Notes: generated from the letters alone by a model not told the origin. 9,878 nt of DNA from Myroides sp. (GCA_018384465.1 JAHAYQ010000190.1:1-9878), one strand, 5' to 3'. Positions 1 to 6,473 are shown, numbered from the stretch's first letter. Translations and numbers: made by a program.

Positions 1-57
1 GCTGCTCAAGAAGCTGCAAAAGCAGAAAAAGGTGCTGCAAAAGGAAAGAAAAAATAA
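1..57 (+). CDS. 3' end of an unidentified gene with an Ala/Lys-rich tail
   Basis: The window opens inside a plus-strand reading frame of 18 sense codons ending in TAA at 55-57. The translated tail is AAQEAAKAEKGAAKGKKK, composed of Ala, Lys, Glu, Gln and Gly. Tails like this are common on nucleic-acid-binding or ribosomal proteins of Bacteroidota, but this fragment is too short and too low in complexity to identify the protein. An intrinsic terminator starts 23 bases after the stop, which supports a real gene end in this frame. The start lies outside the window. Confidence 0.7.
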   Translation, partial: AAQEAAKAEKGAAKGKKK

Positions 58-80
58 TTTCAATCTTTTTTTATATTATA

Positions 81-110
81 ATGCCTCGATTTTTTCGGGG
101 CATTTTTTTT
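81..110 (+). terminator. Rho-independent terminator of the upstream gene
   Basis: The arms ATGCCTCGA (81-89) and TCGGGGCAT (95-103) form a 9-bp stem with one T-G wobble and a five-T loop. An unbroken run of eight T follows at 103-110. This is a textbook intrinsic terminator for the gene ending at 57. Confidence 0.88.
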
Positions 111-140
111 AATGTTAGTTTTAATGATCAGTGTTATAAA

Positions 141-270
141 TCCAAGAGAAGAATCGAACTCGGGTTTATATTTCTTTTGGGCAAATCCCTGCGGGTCGGG
201 CTTTCCGCCGTCGCTTTATGCCTTTCCAAAGCATAAGAGCTCCAACAAGGCTGCAATCCCTTTTGCGTTA
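141..270. repeat. GC-rich palindromic intergenic element (probable dispersed repeat)
   Basis: Within an AT-rich gap, the stretch from about 180 to 265 is clearly richer in G and C. Its core is an imperfect palindrome: GCTTTATGC (213-221) pairs with GCATAAGAGC (231-240) through nine pairs and one bulged G, around a 9-nt loop. Flanking parts include GCGGGTCGGGC (191-201) and GCAATCCC (253-260). From memory, elements with GGGTCGGGC, a variable hairpin and GCAATCCC occur repeatedly between genes in Flavobacterium, and their chance translations are often annotated as short hypothetical proteins. That recognition is recall, not a search. The outer limits given here are estimates. Confidence 0.55.
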
Positions 271-356
271 AAAATTGTTTTTCAATCAAAATTCAAAATA
301 AAATCTTACATTAGTTTTTATAAAGGCAATTTGATGTTTTTTTAAATTCTATAATT

Positions 357-737
357 ATGAAAATATATGTAGCTCTTTTTTGTTTAACTAGTTTGTTTGG
401 TTACAGTCAAACAAATACGGTGGTGCAGTATACAATTCCACAGGAACAAGTAATAGTTTTAGAAAATAGTACATTATTAGCGGAGTTTGTTTTGTATGGT
501 ATGGTAGATCAAAGTAATAATGATGAAGCAATAGTATTTAAAGAAAAATACAACGTATCGTTTAAGTTTAACGGTTGTGTGGTATTGCCTACAGATTTAA
601 AGCATGCTGAAGCTAACAATCAAAAAGTTGCTAAAATACTTAATGAAAAATATGGTGCCGTATGGCAAAACGAACTGCCTTTTTCTGTACCTGGCATACA
701 AAAAATAGAAGAAAAATATAAAAACAAACCGACTTAG
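357..737 (+). CDS. Small probably secreted protein of unknown function
   Basis: A 126-residue protein starts at the ATG at 357. Residues 1-17 look like a signal peptide: Lys2, a hydrophobic stretch (IYVALFCLTSLFG), and a likely cleavage after GYS with Gln18 at the new N terminus. The mature part, about 109 residues, has no further membrane segment and one Cys (in NGCV, 72-75). It continues with a region rich in N, K and E (KHAEANNQKVAKILNEKYG) and a Trp at 103. The NGCV...NEKYG..W pattern reminds me of small exported proteins in other Flavobacteriaceae, but I cannot name a family. No lipobox is seen, so a periplasmic or secreted location is inferred. I found no convincing promoter. The last codons and the stop lie in the left arm of a strong hairpin. 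Confidence 0.8.
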   Translation: MKIYVALFCLTSLFGYSQTNTVVQYTIPQEQVIVLENSTLLAEFVLYGMVDQSNNDEAIVFKEKYNVSFKFNGCVVLPTDLKHAEANNQKVAKILNEKYGAVWQNELPFSVPGIQKIEEKYKNKPT

Positions 738-761
738 ATATGAAAACTAGGTCGGTTTGTT
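723..761. terminator. Bidirectional terminator between convergent genes, overlapping a stop codon
   Basis: The arms AACAAACCGACTTAG (723-737) and CTAGGTCGGTTTGTT (747-761) form a 15-bp stem with one G-T pair and a 9-nt loop. On the plus strand a modest T-rich stretch follows. On the minus strand the hairpin is followed by TTATATTTTTCTTC, which is more T-rich. It sits between the 3' ends of the small exported protein gene and pyk, so it probably ends both transcripts. The stop codon of the left gene (735-737) is inside the stem. Confidence 0.8.
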
Positions 762-782
762 ATTTGCATATTTTGTATATAA

Positions 783-2213
783 CTACGTAATCTCTGAAAC
801 TCTCACGGTATTTACCATTCCTTTTTCTTTTAACGGCATTGATGCTAAGTTAATGGTGTAGTCGCCAACTTGCACGTAATTATGGTCTTTTGCAATTTCG
901 TTGATGTCTTCAATGGTAACATCGGTGCTTTCGTATTTATCGTACCAAAACGCGGTAACACCCCAAAGTAAACTTAACTGTGTAAGCATGTGCTTGTTTG
1001 ATGTAAACGCTAAAATATGTGCGTTTGGTCGCCATGCCGAAATTTGAAACGCCGTATAACCAGAGTTTGTTAAGGTGTTAATCACTTTAGCTTCGATATC
1101 ATTTGCCATAGTGGCAGCGTGGTAACAAACAGACTTGGTAATAAAACGCTTTGTTTTAATCTTAGGATCGTTAACAGGTAGTTTAATTAGTTCAGAATCT
1201 TCTACACTGTTAATTATCTGCGTCATTTTTTCAATTACCTGTACAGGATAGTTGCCTACCGACGTTTCGCCTGATAACATAACAGCATCTGCCCCGTCCA
1301 TTACCGAGTTAGCTACGTCGTTTACTTCTGCACGGGTAGGCGTAAGGCTGGTAATCATTGTTTCCATCATTTGGGTTGCAATTATTACCGGAATTCGGGC
1401 GTATTTTGCTTTATGTACCAATTGTTTTTGAATTAAAGGTACTTCTTGTGCAGGAATTTCAACACCTAAATCGCCACGAGCAACCATGATACCGTCGCAA
1501 TGTGATACAATCTGATTGATGTTTGCTACAGCTTCTGGTTTTTCAATTTTAGCAATAATCGGAATTTTATGATCAGAATGTTGTTCGATTAACGAACGCA
1601 AATCTTCCAAATCGTCCGGAGTTCGTACAAATGATAACGCAATCCAATCTACTTGTAATTTAGTAGCAAAAATAGCGTCTTTAATGTCTTTTTCTGTTAA
1701 GGCAGGTAACGATACTTTTGTATTGGGCAGGTTAACACCTTTTTTAGATTTTAAAGGTCCACCTTGTACAACTACCGCTTTCACTTCGTGCTCGCGATCG
1801 GTTTCTAAAACATTAAAAATTAGTTTACCATCGTCTAATAAAATGGTTTCTCCAGGATTTACATCTTTAGGAAAGCTTTTATAGGTCATATATACCCTTT
1901 CGCTGGTGCCTAAAAATTCTTCTTTGGTAGAAAAAGTAATGACATCACCTTTTTTAAGAACCACTTCGTTTTTCATTACGCCTACACGTAACTTAGGTCC
2001 TTGTAAATCTGCTAATATCGATGTGTTGTATTTGTATTCTTCGTTTAATTCGCGAATGATTTGTACCTTGTCTTCAATGTCAAAGTAATCAGCATGCGAA
2101 AAGTTTATCCTAAAAACATTTACACCGCTTTCTATCATTTGTTTAATGATTTCTTTGGTGCTGCAAGCCGGACCTAAGGTAGCGACTATTTTTGTTTTTT
2201 TTCTTGGTAACAT
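783..2213 (-). CDS. pyk: Pyruvate kinase
   Basis: Pyruvate kinase transfers phosphate from phosphoenolpyruvate to ADP, the last step of glycolysis, in the cytoplasm. The 476-residue length is normal for bacterial enzymes. Visible motifs are the N-terminal TKIVATLGPACS (7-18), RINFSH (35-40, substrate and metal binding), ADLQGPKLRVG (68-78), the active-site IIAKIEKPEA (219-228, catalytic Lys222 and metal ligand Glu224), MVARGDLGVE (243-252, Asp248), and IIATQMMETM (277-286, Thr280). A regulatory-type C domain follows (about 350-476). The residue after GP is Lys74; family work ties Lys here to potassium-independent enzymes and Glu to potassium-dependent ones. The gene begins one base after the stop of the preceding IPExxxVDY gene and is probably co-transcribed with it. 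No Shine-Dalgarno sequence is visible. Confidence 0.97.
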   Translation of the reverse strand: MLPRKKTKIVATLGPACSTKEIIKQMIESGVNVFRINFSHADYFDIEDKVQIIRELNEEYKYNTSILADLQGPKLRVGVMKNEVVLKKGDVITFSTKEEFLGTSERVYMTYKSFPKDVNPGETILLDDGKLIFNVLETDREHEVKAVVVQGGPLKSKKGVNLPNTKVSLPALTEKDIKDAIFATKLQVDWIALSFVRTPDDLEDLRSLIEQHSDHKIPIIAKIEKPEAVANINQIVSHCDGIMVARGDLGVEIPAQEVPLIQKQLVHKAKYARIPVIIATQMMETMITSLTPTRAEVNDVANSVMDGADAVMLSGETSVGNYPVQVIEKMTQIINSVEDSELIKLPVNDPKIKTKRFITKSVCYHAATMANDIEAKVINTLTNSGYTAFQISAWRPNAHILAFTSNKHMLTQLSLLWGVTAFWYDKYESTDVTIEDINEIAKDHNYVQVGDYTINLASMPLKEKGMVNTVRVSEIT

Positions 2214-2214
2214 A

Positions 2215-2733
2215 TTAAAATATTAAGTTTTTTTGTGATTTGATATTTAGTGAATCTATAGCTACTTCAAACTGAGTAGAGATATTGGGTATGTTTTGAA
2301 TTCTTTCTAATAAGCTTTCTGTGTCAAATAAAAAGTCGGTATTTTCTATCAATAAAAAATAATCAATCGTTCTCCATTCCGGTATCAAATAGTTGGTGGT
2401 GCCCAAAGCTTCTTCATTTTTTTCAAAAAGCGCCAACGTTCCATGATTAATGTTTTCAGTATAACATGATTTGTTTTCAAACAAACGCCATACTAAATAG
2501 TTCTTTTCGTCCTCGTATTTAAAACTTCTAAAGTAGGAGGTGCCTTTGTCTTCAACCGAAATTTCTGGGATTACCTTACAAAATTTAATGTTTAAATGCC
2601 TGTTTAAATGATACGCAATTTTATAATCAGGCATATTTGATTTAATGGCAATGAGAATGATATCGTCTTTGTCATCATCAGAAAGTTCCAATTTGTAAAG
2701 AATCTCGTTAGTATTTTTCTTAGGTGGATTCAT
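2215..2733 (-). CDS. IPExxxVDY family protein
   Basis: This 172-residue protein has no signal peptide or membrane segment and should be cytoplasmic. It carries IPEWRTIDY at 117-125, matching the motif that names the IPExxxVDY family of Bacteroidota (Ile instead of Val). As I recall, members lie next to pyk and rnc, as here. No biochemical role is known to me. The N-terminal third is acidic and charged (LELSDDDKDD, 16-25), and the centre is rich in aromatic residues. It ends one base before the pyk start, so translation of the two may be coupled. It begins 61 bases after the rnc stop. A partial second copy of the motif, IPEISVEDK (55-63), is probably coincidence. The function is open; the fixed position beside pyk is only a hint. 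Confidence 0.88.
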   Translation of the reverse strand: MNPPKKNTNEILYKLELSDDDKDDIILIAIKSNMPDYKIAYHLNRHLNIKFCKVIPEISVEDKGTSYFRSFKYEDEKNYLVWRLFENKSCYTENINHGTLALFEKNEEALGTTNYLIPEWRTIDYFLLIENTDFLFDTESLLERIQNIPNISTQFEVAIDSLNIKSQKNLIF

Positions 2734-2794
2734 TTAAACAAAAATACGATTTTTATACCTATTTACTAGTGGAAATCAAATATTTAATCATTTT

Positions 2795-3538
2795 TTAATG
2801 TGTTTGTATTTCGTTTTGTAAAGCAAAATAAGCACGCTGAGCAGCTTTTTCTTCTGCTTTTTTCTTGCTTGTAGCTCGTGCACGCGCAATTATTTGATCG
2901 TTGAAATACAACTTTATGTAAAAATGTTTAATGGCATCTTTGCCGTTATCTTCGCAATTTTCAAAGTGAAAACTGTGTTTGTTTTTTTGACAAAACTCAA
3001 TAAAAAGACTTTTATAACTCGATATTTTGTTTTCAAGGTATTCTAAATCTTTAAAATCGATCAAAATATTTTTATAAATGAATTGTTCGCATATCGTAAA
3101 GCCAGCATCTACATAAATGGCACCGACTAAAGCTTCTAATAGATTACCATTTATATTATCTCCAAAATGTTTTACATTGGCTTTAGAGCGTATGTGTTCT
3201 ATGAGTTGTAGTTTTCTTCCGACACTGTTAAGGTGGGATCGACTCACAATTTTAGACCGCATTTGTGTTAAGTAACCTTCGTCACCTTTAGGAGCATTTA
3301 GGTATAAGTAAGCGGCAATTACAGAGCCTAATAAAGCATCGCCTAAAAATTCTAAACGTTCGTAATTAATAGGTTCTCCGTCAACAGAAGTTTCGTTCAG
3401 GGATCTGTGTGTAAAGGCAGTTTCAAATAAAGAAAGGTTGTTTGGAGCATAACCGATGGTTTTAGATATGGCAGAATAAAAAATCCCACTACTATTAATA
3501 GGGGATTTTTTATGTAATATGTTCCATAGCCATTTCAT
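2795..3538 (-). CDS. rnc: Ribonuclease III
   Basis: RNase III cuts double-stranded RNA and processes rRNA precursors and some mRNAs. The 247-residue protein has an N-terminal extension (1-22), an RNase III domain (about 23-170) and a double-stranded-RNA-binding domain (about 174-243, ending in SKKKAEEKAAQRAYFAL). The signature ERLEFLGDA (60-68) supplies Glu60, Glu63 and Asp67. The second metal-binding segment reads NGNLLEALVGAIYVDAG: Glu135 matches the essential E. coli Glu117, but the position of E. coli Asp114 is Asn132. The start lies 6 bases after the fabF stop, implying one transcript. A 12-bp hairpin falls within codons 9-21. The adjacency of acpP, fabF and rnc is conserved in many bacteria. 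Confidence 0.96.
   Translation of the reverse strand: MKWLWNILHKKSPINSSGIFYSAISKTIGYAPNNLSLFETAFTHRSLNETSVDGEPINYERLEFLGDALLGSVIAAYLYLNAPKGDEGYLTQMRSKIVSRSHLNSVGRKLQLIEHIRSKANVKHFGDNINGNLLEALVGAIYVDAGFTICEQFIYKNILIDFKDLEYLENKISSYKSLFIEFCQKNKHSFHFENCEDNGKDAIKHFYIKLYFNDQIIARARATSKKKAEEKAAQRAYFALQNEIQTH
3476..3513 (-). promoter_or_regulatory. Hairpin inside the first codons of rnc
   Basis: The perfect 12-bp arms ATAAAAAATCCC (3476-3487 in plus-strand letters) and GGGATTTTTTAT (3502-3513) enclose a 14-nt loop containing the palindrome CTATTAATAG (3492-3501). Read on the transcribed strand, the hairpin ends in GGGATTTTTT, resembling a weak terminator. It covers codons 9-21 of rnc. A role as attenuator or RNase III target is inference only. 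Confidence 0.4.
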
Positions 3539-3544
3539 AACTGA

Positions 3545-4798
3545 CTATTTTTCTAATTTCTTAACTAAAACACAGGCGTTGTGGCCGCCAAAACCAAAAG
3601 TGTTACTCATTAAAACCTTAACATCACGCTTTTGAGCTTTGTTAAAAGTGAAGTTCAATTTCGGGTCGATATTTTCATCATCAGTAAAATGATTGATGGT
3701 AGGTGGAACAATTCCGTGCTCTAAAGCTAAAATACATGAAATAGCTTCAATAGCTCCGGTTGCACCTAATAAATGACCAGTCATTGATTTGGTAGAATTT
3801 AAATTCATGGTATATGCGTGCTCACCAAAAACTTCTAAAATAGCTTTAGATTCGGCAATGTCACCAAGGGGCGTTGATGTTCCGTGCATGTTTACACCAT
3901 CTACATCCGTAGGTTGTAAACCAGCATCGCGCAAACAGTTCAACATCACGTTTTTAGCACCTAAACCTTCTGGGTGTGGAGCTGTGATATGATGTGCATC
4001 TGCTGACATACCGCCACCGCCAATTTCACAATAAATTTTTGCACCTCGGGCCACAGCATGTTCGTATTCTTCTAATACTAAAGCACCTGAACCCTCTCCT
4101 AAAACAAAACCATCACGATCTTTGTCTGTTGGACGTGACGCCGTTTTTGGATCATCGTTTCTGGTAGACAAAGCATGCATAGCGTTAAAACCACCAATTC
4201 CCGCAATCGTTACCGCAGCTTCAGATCCACCTGTTACAATCACATCGGCATGACCAAGTCTGATGTAGTTAAAGGCATCGATAATTGCATTAGTAGATGA
4301 TGCACAAGCAGAAACTGTTGTGAAATTGGGTCCGCGAAGACCATATTTCATAGAAATTAATCCGCCTGCTATATCAGCAATCATCTTAGGAATAAAAAAC
4401 GGATTAAACTTTGGTGTTCCGTTTCCTTGGTTAAAATTGGTAACTTCGTCTTGGAAAGTTTGTAAACCACCTATTCCTGATCCCCAAATAACACCTGCAC
4501 GGTCTAAATTTATTTTTTCTAAATCAAATTTAGCATCTTCCATTGCTTCGGTAGCGGTAACCATTGCATATTGGGTGTAACGATCCATTTTGCGCGCTTC
4601 CTTCCTATCGATAAAATCTTCTACATTAAAACCTTTAACCTCACAAGCAAATTGTGTTTTAAAGTTAGAAGCGTCAAAATAAGTAATTGGCGCAGCACCG
4701 CTTACCCCGTTAATAAGACCGTTCCAAAATTCGGAAACGTTATTTCCAATAGGAGTTAGGGCACCTAAACCAGTAACAACAACTCGCTTCAAATTCAT
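3545..4798 (-). CDS. fabF: Beta-ketoacyl-ACP synthase II (KAS II)
   Basis: FabF condenses malonyl-ACP with a growing acyl-ACP in type II fatty-acid synthesis, and also elongates unsaturated C16 chains. The 417-residue length is usual. It opens with RVVVTGLGALTPIGN (5-19). The catalytic triad is complete: the nucleophile Cys165 in TTVSACASSTN, His305 in NMHGTSTPLGD, and His342 in KSMTGHLLGATGAIEA with Lys337 just before it. The gating loop FGFGGHN lies at 401-407. These numbers are two higher than E. coli FabF Cys163, His303 and His340. Its partner acpP lies upstream in the same direction, 157 bases away, and rnc follows after 6 bases. A hairpin with a T-rich tail ends 28 bases before the start codon. 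Confidence 0.97.
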   Translation of the reverse strand: MNLKRVVVTGLGALTPIGNNVSEFWNGLINGVSGAAPITYFDASNFKTQFACEVKGFNVEDFIDRKEARKMDRYTQYAMVTATEAMEDAKFDLEKINLDRAGVIWGSGIGGLQTFQDEVTNFNQGNGTPKFNPFFIPKMIADIAGGLISMKYGLRGPNFTTVSACASSTNAIIDAFNYIRLGHADVIVTGGSEAAVTIAGIGGFNAMHALSTRNDDPKTASRPTDKDRDGFVLGEGSGALVLEEYEHAVARGAKIYCEIGGGGMSADAHHITAPHPEGLGAKNVMLNCLRDAGLQPTDVDGVNMHGTSTPLGDIAESKAILEVFGEHAYTMNLNSTKSMTGHLLGATGAIEAISCILALEHGIVPPTINHFTDDENIDPKLNFTFNKAQKRDVKVLMSNTFGFGGHNACVLVKKLEK

Positions 4799-4826
4799 AT
4801 AAATATCTTTTAATTAAAATAATAAA

Positions 4827-4860
4827 AACCCAAGTTTCAAACGATAGGAAACATTGGGTT
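4827..4860 (-). terminator. Hairpin with T-rich tail in the fabF leader (attenuator or terminator)
   Basis: In plus-strand letters, AACCCAAGTTTC (4827-4838) and GAAACATTGGGTT (4848-4860) pair with one bulged base around a 9-nt loop. On the minus strand the right arm is followed by TTTATTATTTTAATT, so the structure resembles an intrinsic terminator placed between acpP and fabF. The fabF start codon follows 28 bases later, so full termination would require a separate fabF promoter or partial read-through. Confidence 0.55.
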
Positions 4861-4919
4861 GCTATATTTTATAGATTTAAAATCTTATAATCTTAACTTA
4901 TAAAAGGGAAATAATAACA

Positions 4920-4945
4920 CCTGCGTAACAATGACGTTACGCAGG
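4920..4945 (-). terminator. GC-rich hairpin just after acpP
   Basis: The perfect 10-bp arms CCTGCGTAAC (4920-4929) and GTTACGCAGG (4936-4945) have a 6-nt loop and begin 11 bases beyond the acpP stop. On the transcribed strand TGTTATTATTTCCC follows, only moderately T-rich. An outer 9-bp pairing (4910-4918 with 4952-4960) could extend it into the end of acpP. It is either a leaky terminator or a 3' stabiliser of the acpP message. Confidence 0.6.
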
Positions 4946-4955
4946 CTTAAAGTTA

Positions 4956-5192
4956 TTATTTTTTAGCCTCTTCGATGTAAGAGATAGCTTGACCAACAGT
5001 AGCAATGTTTTCAGCTTGATCGTCTGGAATTTGAATGTCAAATTCTTTCTCAAACTCCATAATAAGCTCAACAGTGTCTAATGAATCAGCTCCTAAATCA
5101 TTTGTGAAGCTTGCTTCTGTTACAACTTCGTTCTCGTCAACTCCTAATTTGTCAACGATAATTGCTTTTACTCTTGATGCAATGTCTGACAT
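4956..5192 (-). CDS. acpP: Acyl carrier protein
   Basis: ACP carries growing acyl chains as thioesters on a phosphopantetheine arm and serves all steps of type II fatty-acid synthesis. The 78-residue acidic protein is the normal size. The attachment site is Ser37 in LGADSLDTVELIMEFE (33-48), followed by the typical acidic helix II and FDIQIPDDQAENIATV (51-66). It is the first gene of the minus-strand cluster and has fabF next. Its own leader carries a -7-like element, and a GC-rich hairpin follows the stop. The A/G-rich sequence AAAAAAAAGAAAAGATT precedes the ATG, without a standard Shine-Dalgarno sequence. ACP is usually among the most abundant cell proteins, which would fit partial termination before fabF. 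Confidence 0.97.
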   Translation of the reverse strand: MSDIASRVKAIIVDKLGVDENEVVTEASFTNDLGADSLDTVELIMEFEKEFDIQIPDDQAENIATVGQAISYIEEAKK

Positions 5193-5226
5193 AATCTTTT
5201 CTTTTTTTTAAGTTTAATTATTGTGG

Positions 5227-5234
5227 CAAAATTA
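5227..5234 (-). promoter_or_regulatory. Candidate -7 promoter element for acpP
   Basis: Read on the minus strand this is TAATTTTG, an exact match to the Bacteroidota -7 consensus TAnnTTTG. It lies 34 bases before the acpP ATG and would give a leader of roughly 28-30 bases. The -33 region shows only a weak match (TGTGG about 18 bases upstream instead of a clear TTG). The position in a 190-base divergent gap supports it, but matches of this length also arise by chance in AT-rich DNA. Confidence 0.45.
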
Positions 5235-5382
5235 TAAAACTTTCGCTTATAACCACACATTTAATTGTTTTTGTAACTGCGAAGTTAAAAAAATAATCTT
5301 TAATTGGATATTTTTTTCGACTTTTGTGCTGATTAAATTAATAATTTAAATCCAAACTTCAAATAAATAATCGTGTAATTGT

Positions 5383-5949
5383 ATGAAAAACATTGTTTTA
5401 ATGGCCTCGGGGTCTGGTAGTAACGCAGAAAATATCATTACTTATTTTAAAGATAAGGAATATAACTACCAATTTTATATAATTACCAATAAAAAGGAGG
5501 CTTTTGTTTTGGAACGAGCAAAAAAATTAAATGTTTCGGCAGAAGTTATTACCAAAAAACAAAATGATGAAGGCATATTATATGAAAGGATAAAAGAGAT
5601 AAATCCTGATTTAATTGTTTTGGCAGGATACCTTTTGCTTTTTCCTGCTGAAATTATACAACATTTTCCTAATAAGATTATTAATATACATCCGGCATTG
5701 CTACCTAAATTTGGCGGAAAGGGGATGTATGGTAATTTTGTGCACGAAGCGGTGGTGACGAATAAAGAAATTGAAACTGGTATAACTATACATTATGTAA
5801 GTGATAAATATGACGAAGGAGCTACCATTTTTCAGGTAAAAACAACTGTAAGTAAAACCGATACAGCTGAAGAAGTTGCTCAAAAAGTTCATCAGTTAGA
5901 ATATGAACATTTTCCTAAAGTGATTGAACAAATTTTACAAGATAAGTAA
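5383..5949 (+). CDS. purN: Phosphoribosylglycinamide formyltransferase (GAR transformylase)
   Basis: PurN transfers a formyl group from 10-formyl-tetrahydrofolate to glycinamide ribonucleotide, the third step of purine synthesis. The 188-residue length is usual. Visible motifs are the N-terminal nucleotide-binding loop MASGSGSNAENI (7-18), LAGYLLLFP (80-88), the catalytic segment INIHPALLPKFGGKGMYG (100-117) with Asn101 and His103, and ETGITIHYVSDKYDEG (131-146) with Asp144. These match E. coli Asn106, His108 and Asp144. It is divergent from acpP and overlaps rnhA by one base (TAATG), so the two are translated from one message. I saw no clear promoter upstream. Another purine gene (PurF homologue) lies two genes downstream. 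Confidence 0.96.
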   Translation: MKNIVLMASGSGSNAENIITYFKDKEYNYQFYIITNKKEAFVLERAKKLNVSAEVITKKQNDEGILYERIKEINPDLIVLAGYLLLFPAEIIQHFPNKIINIHPALLPKFGGKGMYGNFVHEAVVTNKEIETGITIHYVSDKYDEGATIFQVKTTVSKTDTAEEVAQKVHQLEYEHFPKVIEQILQDK

Positions 5950-6422
5950 TGACATCAGCAGAAATTATTTTATATACTGATGGATCATCACGCGGAAACC
6001 CAGGTCCGGGAGGATATGGTTTAATTTTACACTTGAATAATACAAACCATTATAAAGAACTTTCGCAAGGTTATAGAAAAACTACTAACAATCGGATGGA
6101 ATTATTGGCGGTGATTGTTGGATTAGAAGCATTGACGAAAGATCATTTAAAGGTGCTTGTTGTGTCCGACTCTAAATATGTGGTAGATGCAGTGATGAAA
6201 GGTTGGGTGTTTGGCTGGGAAAAGAAAAATTTTGTTGGAAAAAAGAATCCAGATCTTTGGATACGCTTTTTAAAAGCCTACAGAAAACATCAAGTGCAAT
6301 TTCAATGGGTAAAAGGTCATAATAACCATCCAATGAATGAACGTTGTGATTTTTTAGCGGTAGAGGCTTCAAAGAAAAACCGGCTTTTAATTGACGAGTG
6401 GTACGAAGAAAACGAGGGATAG
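5949..6422 (+). CDS. rnhA: Ribonuclease HI
   Basis: RNase HI degrades the RNA strand of RNA-DNA hybrids, removing R-loops and primer remnants. The 157-residue protein matches the E. coli enzyme in length. All active-site residues are present: Asp11 in LYTDGSSRGNPGPGGYG (8-24), Glu51 in NNRMELLA (47-54), Asp74 in VSDSKYVVDAV (72-82), His124 in VKGHNNHPMNE (121-131) and Asp134 in RCDFLAVEA (132-140). The basic handle region (KGWVFGWEKKN, 84-94) is also present. The start codon overlaps the purN stop by one base, indicating coupled translation. No strong terminator follows; a nine-T run (6451-6459) and an AT-rich 7-bp hairpin lie before the next promoter. Confidence 0.97.
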   Translation: MTSAEIILYTDGSSRGNPGPGGYGLILHLNNTNHYKELSQGYRKTTNNRMELLAVIVGLEALTKDHLKVLVVSDSKYVVDAVMKGWVFGWEKKNFVGKKNPDLWIRFLKAYRKHQVQFQWVKGHNNHPMNERCDFLAVEASKKNRLLIDEWYEENEG

Positions 6423-6473
6423 CTTTTTTAAAATAACTACTATGCAAATGTTTTTTTTTCAAACTTTTTTAAC

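Noticed and set aside
142..165. tRNA gene or tRNA fragment on the minus strand (T-arm-like GAGTTCGATTC)
   Set aside because: Stem pairing is poor and no anticodon arm, D arm or acceptor stem could be found, so it is not called as a tRNA. Kept only as a remark on the repeat.
112..345. Possible 77-residue plus-strand protein in the gap after the first terminator
   Set aside because: It runs straight through the GC-rich palindromic element, has no recognisable domain or leader, and similar chance translations are typical of this kind of repeat.
1684..2088. Plus-strand ORFs opposite pyk, and other antisense ORFs over fabF, purN, rnhA, the kinase and purF
   Set aside because: They lie wholly within well-supported genes on the other strand, lack domains and leaders, and are shadows of real coding frames.
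2551..2580. Second IPE motif (IPEISVEDK, residues 55-63) as evidence of a duplicated domain
   Set aside because: Only IPE and one Asp match the family motif, and the surrounding sequences of the two copies are not similar.
2739..2746. Minus-strand TATTTTTG, a perfect -7-like match before the IPExxxVDY gene
   Set aside because: No TTG at a suitable distance, and the transcript would start almost at the ATG. Matches of this length are expected several times by chance in AT-rich DNA.
5319..5326. GACTTTTG as the -7 element of a purN promoter
   Set aside because: First base mismatched, and the only nearby TTG (5304-5306) is 12 bases away, too close for a -33 element.
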